19,060 nucleotides of DNA from the NCBI GenBank assembly GCA_019104905.1, contig JAHRXB010000199.1:1-19060 (forward strand), in the 5' to 3' direction. This DNA is from Bdellovibrio sp. (lineage in GTDB: Bacteria > Bdellovibrionota > Bdellovibrionia > Bdellovibrionales > Bdellovibrionaceae). The notes under the pieces are model-generated. The model did not search any database and had not been told where the DNA came from. It worked only from the letters and a program-made list of their open reading frames with translations. The position numbers and the translations under genes are program-made. This document shows, piece after piece, positions 15,738 to 19,060 of the stretch (position 1 is the first letter of the stretch; each line of letters starts with the position of its first letter).

Positions 15738-16496
15738 TTAACTTAAAGAGATCACTTGTCCGTTCACTGCAGCCCCATACTGGCTGACCAGATAGGTGAT
15801 CGTGTTGGTCACCTTTTCCGGTTCCGTAATTTTTAGATGAGGCTCTTTTTCACGAAGTTTTTCGACGGCCTCTTTGATGGATTTTGCTTCAGGATGTTGC
15901 GCCAGAATAAACTCTTCCGTTAATCCCAGCTTAAGTACATTCACCGTAATATTAAATTCAGAGACTTGCTTTGCCAACGCTTGCGCAAATGGCACCAAAG
16001 CCCCCCGTGCACCCGCCAGAATAGGGTCCGGGTAAGACTCATTCAGAAGATATAAAATACGACCGCGCTTACGGTTCTTAAGGAAGTTCAAAACCGCATG
16101 AGTCAAAAGCACCGAACTCTTGAAGTTGTGTTGAACTTCATCGTCCAAATAACTTAAAGCCTCACCAATTTTATAGCGATTGGGTTTATTGTATGTTTGG
16201 GCATCGATAAACAAATCCACGCTTCCGAAGGCTTGTGCCGCAGACCCGACTGCTTCCTTGATATCCTCAGGCGTTTTCATGGGTGATTTAAGACTGAGAG
16301 CTCGGCCAAATTTCGGATTGATTTCTCGCCCATCGTTGATTTGATTGCAAAAACGTTGGCTGGCGGCATTGTCAAAATCGAGAAGAACGCAGTCTGAACC
16401 CATTTGAGTCAGACCCATCATCAAACTTTGCACCGTTGTTGAAAAGGGCCCTACGATAAGGGCCGTGCGTTCTCGAAGATTAAATCCATTTTCCAT
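15738..16496 (-). CDS. Short-chain dehydrogenase/reductase homologue lacking catalytic residues
   Basis: The product is 252 residues, the classic SDR length. Overall order matches the family: a beta-alpha start (RTALIVGPFSTTVQSLMMGL), an acidic residue after the second strand (LLDFD), VDLFIDAQ where NNAG is expected, RGRILYLLNES, a GARGALVPFAQALAKQV helix and ITVNVLKLG, with VNGQVISLS at the end. Key residues are missing. The glycine-rich TGxxxGxG is VGPFSTTV, NNAG is replaced, and the YxxxK pair reads L160 and R164. It is therefore probably not a normal oxidoreductase. It follows the thiolase gene in the same direction, with 45 bases between them holding REP copy C. GAGG lies 4 bases before the ATG. 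An origin from a PhaB/FabG-like acetoacetyl-CoA reductase next to its thiolase is plausible but unproven. Confidence 0.8.
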   Translation of the reverse strand: MENGFNLRERTALIVGPFSTTVQSLMMGLTQMGSDCVLLDFDNAASQRFCNQINDGREINPKFGRALSLKSPMKTPEDIKEAVGSAAQAFGSVDLFIDAQTYNKPNRYKIGEALSYLDDEVQHNFKSSVLLTHAVLNFLKNRKRGRILYLLNESYPDPILAGARGALVPFAQALAKQVSEFNITVNVLKLGLTEEFILAQHPEAKSIKEAVEKLREKEPHLKITEPEKVTNTITYLVSQYGAAVNGQVISLS

Positions 16497-16509
16497 GAAA
16501 CCTCAATTG

Positions 16510-16541
16510 CCGCGATGCACTTCAAAAAGGTACGGCGTACC
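16510..16541 (+). repeat. REP-like element, copy C (thiolase-SDR junction)
   Basis: This is the third copy of the 32-base unit, in plus orientation, directly touching the thiolase stop codon (16542-16544). On the operon's own (minus) strand it reads as the hairpin GGTACGCCGTACC followed by TTTTTG, like a small intrinsic terminator. It could reduce transcription into the SDR-like gene. Confidence 0.85.
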
Positions 16542-17723
16542 CTAAAGTTTTTCGATGATGATGGCTATGCCTTGGCCGCCGCCTATGCAGGCTGAGCCGA
16601 GAGCGTATTTTGCGTTTCGGCGATGAAGCTCGTAAACAAGGTGATTCATGATACGAGTTCCAGAGGCACCCAAAGGATGGCCGACAGCGATGGCTCCACC
16701 ATTGACGTTGGTTTTTGCTGGATCTAATTTCAATTCTTTTTCGACAGCTAGATATTGAGCGGCGAAAGCTTCATTGACTTCGATAAGATCCATTTGCTCC
16801 AAGGTCATGTTCGCTTTTTTTAAAGCCAAGCGTGCAGCGCCCGCAGGACCAATGCCCATGATCGTCGGATCACAACCCACCGATGCATAACTCACGATGC
16901 GAGCCAGGGGTTTTAATCCCAATTCTTTCGCTTTTGATTCACTCATCAATAATGAGCAGGCAGCTCCATCCACGATCCCCGAAGCAGAGGCCGCCGTTAC
17001 CAGTCCCTCTTTTTTAAACAAAGACTTCAAAGTCGCAATTTTCTCTAGCGTAGAATCCGGCTTGGGATGTTCGTCCTTATCAACCACCACCGCGCCCTTG
17101 CGCCCCTCAACCGTCACTGGCGTAATTTCTTGCGCAAAGTGACCTTTATCAAAAGCTGCTTTGTAACGTTGCTGACTTTGAATCGAGTACTTGTCACACT
17201 GCTCACGAGTGAGGCCATACTTTTCACCCAAGTTTTCGGCTGTGATCGCCATGGGCATCTTGGCATAAGCGTCTGTCAATGCGGAGGTCATTAAGTCTTC
17301 CAACTCAAAATTCCCCATGCGCATTCCATCAAAACGAACTTTGCGCGCCACATACGGCACCAAAGACATCTGCTCAACACCACCGGCAAGAACCGCCGTG
17401 GCCTCCCCACACTGAATCATTTGTGCGGCACTCACCCAAGACTGAAAACCACTTCCACAAAGTCTGTTCACAACAAAAGCACCCGTACTGACAGGGACTC
17501 CCGTTTTTAGACCAATATGTCGAGGAAGATAAGCGGCATCGGCACCCGACTGCACGACATTTCCGAAGATGACATGATCAATTTTTTCAGGCGAAAGCCC
17601 CGCCTGCTCAAGTGTGGCTTTGGCGGCAACCACTCCAAGATCCGTTGCAGACACATCCTTTAGAGACCCACCAAACGCTCCAAAGGGAGTTCTTTTTCCA
17701 GAGATAAAAACAATATTTTCCAT
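16542..17723 (-). CDS. Acetyl-CoA C-acetyltransferase (thiolase II)
   Basis: This biosynthetic/degradative thiolase interconverts two acetyl-CoA with acetoacetyl-CoA. The protein is 393 residues from the ATG at 17723, which gives the canonical MENIVFISGKRTPFGAFGG. A longer frame from 17801 adds unrelated residues. The catalytic residues are all present: nucleophile Cys89 in VNRLCGSGFQS, the NEAFAAQ block, His349 in AVGHPLGASG and Cys379 in SACIGGGQG. These positions agree with the well-studied Zoogloea enzyme. No clear Shine-Dalgarno site precedes it. It lies 55 bases after the small secreted-protein gene and before the SDR-like gene, with REP copy C touching its stop. Possible roles are fatty-acid breakdown or acetoacetyl-CoA supply; the sequence does not decide between them. 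Confidence 0.93.
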   Translation of the reverse strand: MENIVFISGKRTPFGAFGGSLKDVSATDLGVVAAKATLEQAGLSPEKIDHVIFGNVVQSGADAAYLPRHIGLKTGVPVSTGAFVVNRLCGSGFQSWVSAAQMIQCGEATAVLAGGVEQMSLVPYVARKVRFDGMRMGNFELEDLMTSALTDAYAKMPMAITAENLGEKYGLTREQCDKYSIQSQQRYKAAFDKGHFAQEITPVTVEGRKGAVVVDKDEHPKPDSTLEKIATLKSLFKKEGLVTAASASGIVDGAACSLLMSESKAKELGLKPLARIVSYASVGCDPTIMGIGPAGAARLALKKANMTLEQMDLIEVNEAFAAQYLAVEKELKLDPAKTNVNGGAIAVGHPLGASGTRIMNHLVYELHRRNAKYALGSACIGGGQGIAIIIEKL

Positions 17724-17778
17724 GAAACAAGGGTAAGCCCGATCATGACAGGGGTCAAATCGAAACTCGGAAGCCGAA

Positions 17779-18324
17779 TTACCAAGACCACGCAAGACCA
17801 ATCATGGAAAGGTCCTGGTCTTTGTTGGCGCGATGACTGACGATAAGATCTTTATTCGCAAAGACTTTTTCTTTAAACAGAATATCAGTTGCGGACGCTT
17901 TGGCGTCATAGTTAATAGCCGCTCTCAACCATCCCGTGTATTCCATTTTCGCCAGTGCTTGAAAGGCTTCAATTCTAAAGGAGAACTTATGACTTACACC
18001 CTTGGTGGTGCTAGCAGGAACAACGACATCTGTTTTAAGCTTTTCTTGCGCTTCTTCAGCGAAGCGGCCCAGAGCTGATTCTTTCATGAAAGAAGAATTA
18101 AACCACAATGAAAATCCACGGTCCGCGATGCGCGAGAAGACTGTATTCTGACTGTCACCTTCCTTGAGATCCATCGGAACCACCTGCGCCACATCCGCTT
18201 GAGTGATCTTAGGAGTCACCTGATCCACAGGGATGATAAGGCGTTTTGTAGACTTTAAATCCACTTTGCCCCAACAAACTCCCGAGCAGGTTACTAAAAA
18301 GAGAACTGTCATGATTAATCTCAT
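17779..18324 (-). CDS. Small secreted protein of unknown function
   Basis: This 181-residue protein has a signal peptide (MRLIMTVLFLVTCSGVCWG, cleaved before KVDL). AAGGAG lies 8 bases before the ATG. The mature part alternates polar and hydrophobic residues in several stretches (KFSFRIEAF, GWLRAAINYDA, DLSMIGLAWSW) and ends with an aromatic residue. It might be a small beta-rich periplasmic or outer-membrane protein, but there are too few strands to call a barrel. I recognise no family. The thiolase gene follows 55 bases downstream in the same direction, so they may share a transcript. Two 12-base palindromes lie in its upstream region. Confidence 0.7.
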   Translation of the reverse strand: MRLIMTVLFLVTCSGVCWGKVDLKSTKRLIIPVDQVTPKITQADVAQVVPMDLKEGDSQNTVFSRIADRGFSLWFNSSFMKESALGRFAEEAQEKLKTDVVVPASTTKGVSHKFSFRIEAFQALAKMEYTGWLRAAINYDAKASATDILFKEKVFANKDLIVSHRANKDQDLSMIGLAWSW

Positions 18325-18355
18325 ACAATGCTCTCCTTCAAATAGCGTTCCACTA

Positions 18356-18384
18356 TTGAGGCCTCAAGTCCCCTTAAATTTAAG
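18356..18384. repeat. Two adjacent perfect 12-base palindromes
   Basis: TTGAGGCCTCAA (18356-18367) and CTTAAATTTAAG (18373-18384) are each perfect palindromes separated by 5 bases, 32 bases upstream of the gene starting at 18324. They may be operator sites for dimeric regulators. Confidence 0.55.
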
Positions 18385-18561
18385 ATAATAAGCATTTAAC
18401 AAAGAAATCCTTCGAAAAGAGTCAAAATGCGTCTACCCATCTAGCGGTTGACGATATTTTGTGACACGACCATGGGCTTGTTTCAAATCGAAGCAACCTA
18501 GCACCACCCTTGCACCATGACTTCCCTGAACGAGCGTGAAAAGGAAAGGTCTCTACTTAGA

Positions 18562-18596
18562 CCAGTGTGATTCCAAGAACTTAGAATCACCACTGG
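18562..18596 (+). other. Long hairpin in the 5' leader of the right-edge gene
   Basis: CCAGTG-TGATTC (18562-18573) pairs with GAATCA-CACTGG (18584-18596), a 12-base stem with a single bulged C and a 10-base loop. GGTCT at 18548-18552 can instead pair with AGACC at 18559-18563, which competes for the base of the stem. No T-run follows, so it is not a normal terminator. It lies about 70 bases before the start codon. Confidence 0.5.
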
Positions 18597-18664
18597 GTTG
18601 AGAAGTGCCTCAAAATGACACGCAAAAAAGGTTACTTGGCGAAAAGTTAAACAATGGAGACACT

Positions 18665-19060
18665 ATGAAACTGAAGAACGTTAAGCGAAGTGCAATGGTC
18701 TTTGCCCTTTCCGCAAGCTTCATTCTTCCTCACGCCCCTCAAACGGTCTGGGCGGCAAAAGAAGGAACACCCTCATTTCCTCTGGATTTATTTCCCGAAG
18801 ATAGCGGCAGCGACACCGGACTTTTCCCAACCACTCCCGCGCCCACTCCGGGAAAATCTAATGGAAGTGCGCCAAAAACAAATGTTGGCGCCGTAACGAC
18901 TCGCCCCCAAGCAGGAACCAGCAAAGCCAGCATGAATGCCGCTCGTGTTCCTGAGGCTTATACTTGTCCTCTTTTCGACAACCGTCCCCACGCCGAACTT
19001 ATCGCCGCCATTGATTCACTCAATAAAGAGGTGAAAGCGTCTCCTGAATGTGCCGGAACT
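18665..19060 (+). CDS. N-terminal part of a secreted protein of unknown function (cut by window edge)
   Basis: An ATG with GGAG 5 bases upstream opens a frame that runs to the last base of the window (132 codons, no stop). The product begins with a basic signal peptide (MKLKNVKRSAMVFALSASFI...VWA, probably cleaved before AKEG). A Pro/Thr/Ser/Gly-rich linker follows (about residues 48-88). A more ordered part then begins, with Cys residues (YTCPLFDNRP and SPECAGT) and a helix (HAELIAAIDSLNKEV). It is probably periplasmic or surface-exposed. No family is recognised and the main domain lies outside the window. Confidence 0.7.
   Translation, partial: MKLKNVKRSAMVFALSASFILPHAPQTVWAAKEGTPSFPLDLFPEDSGSDTGLFPTTPAPTPGKSNGSAPKTNVGAVTTRPQAGTSKASMNAARVPEAYTCPLFDNRPHAELIAAIDSLNKEVKASPECAGT

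Larger units (their letters stand above)
18325..18664. promoter_or_regulatory. Divergent intergenic region with palindromes and a structured leader
   Basis: No gene is seen in these 340 bases. The part near 18324 carries two adjacent 12-base palindromes (18356-18367 and 18373-18384), likely regulatory for the minus-strand gene. The right half carries a long hairpin (18562-18596) in the leader of the plus-strand gene at 18665. A TTGACG hexamer at 18448 is a possible -35 box, but no good -10 box follows at normal spacing. Confidence 0.5.

Noticed and set aside
18606..18641. A sequence resembling the A-run part of the REP unit (GCAAAAAAGGTTAC)
   Set aside because: The hairpin is absent and the match is confined to the A-rich stretch.

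Overview
The window looks like chromosomal DNA from a predatory bacterium of the Bdellovibrio type. This rests on the paired short flagellins without a central variable domain, the highly biased outer-membrane barrel gene whose mature protein starts SKARV, and the many secreted proteins of no recognised family. No marker gene fixes the species, so the taxonomic call is an inference.

Layout. The left edge (1-102) is the 3' end of an unidentified gene, followed by two terminators. On the minus strand come a lipoprotein (237-1226) and a probably abundant outer-membrane beta-barrel protein (1383-2453). A 508-base divergent regulatory region separates the latter from a second outer-membrane barrel of porin-2/OmpL type on the plus strand (2962-4017). 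Next is a plus-strand run: RNase R with a long basic tail (4143-6677), an ABC1/UbiB-family kinase-like protein (6550-8226) that starts inside the RNase R gene in another frame, and a short LysR-type regulator (8239-9009). The regulator's end overlaps the convergent gene of a secreted CxxCH (haem-c type) protein (8974-10134). Two minus-strand flagellin genes (10286-11119 and 11663-12508) follow, each with a strong Shine-Dalgarno site, separated by a hairpin-rich spacer. An orphan periplasmic solute-binding protein (12807-13565) comes next.

The most distinctive part is 13546-16541. A REP-associated tyrosine transposase (RAYT) gene (13581-14219) sits between two inverted copies of a 32-base repeat with a GGTAC-GGC-GTACC hairpin. 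A third copy lies at 16510-16541. One copy forms the last codons of the solute-binding protein gene, one lies in the leader of an HD-domain phosphohydrolase gene (14409-15728), and one abuts the stop codon of a thiolase gene. Together they look like a small REP/RAYT system whose repeats have settled at gene ends and starts. The HD gene converges on a minus-strand group: a small secreted protein (17779-18324), acetyl-CoA acetyltransferase (16542-17723) and a short-chain dehydrogenase homologue lacking its catalytic residues (15738-16496). The right edge holds a structured leader and the start of a secreted protein (18665 onward) cut by the window end.

Functionally, much of the window concerns the cell envelope and motility (porins, lipoprotein, flagellins), with RNA decay, quinone or lipid-related kinase, nucleotide hydrolysis and acyl-CoA functions interspersed.
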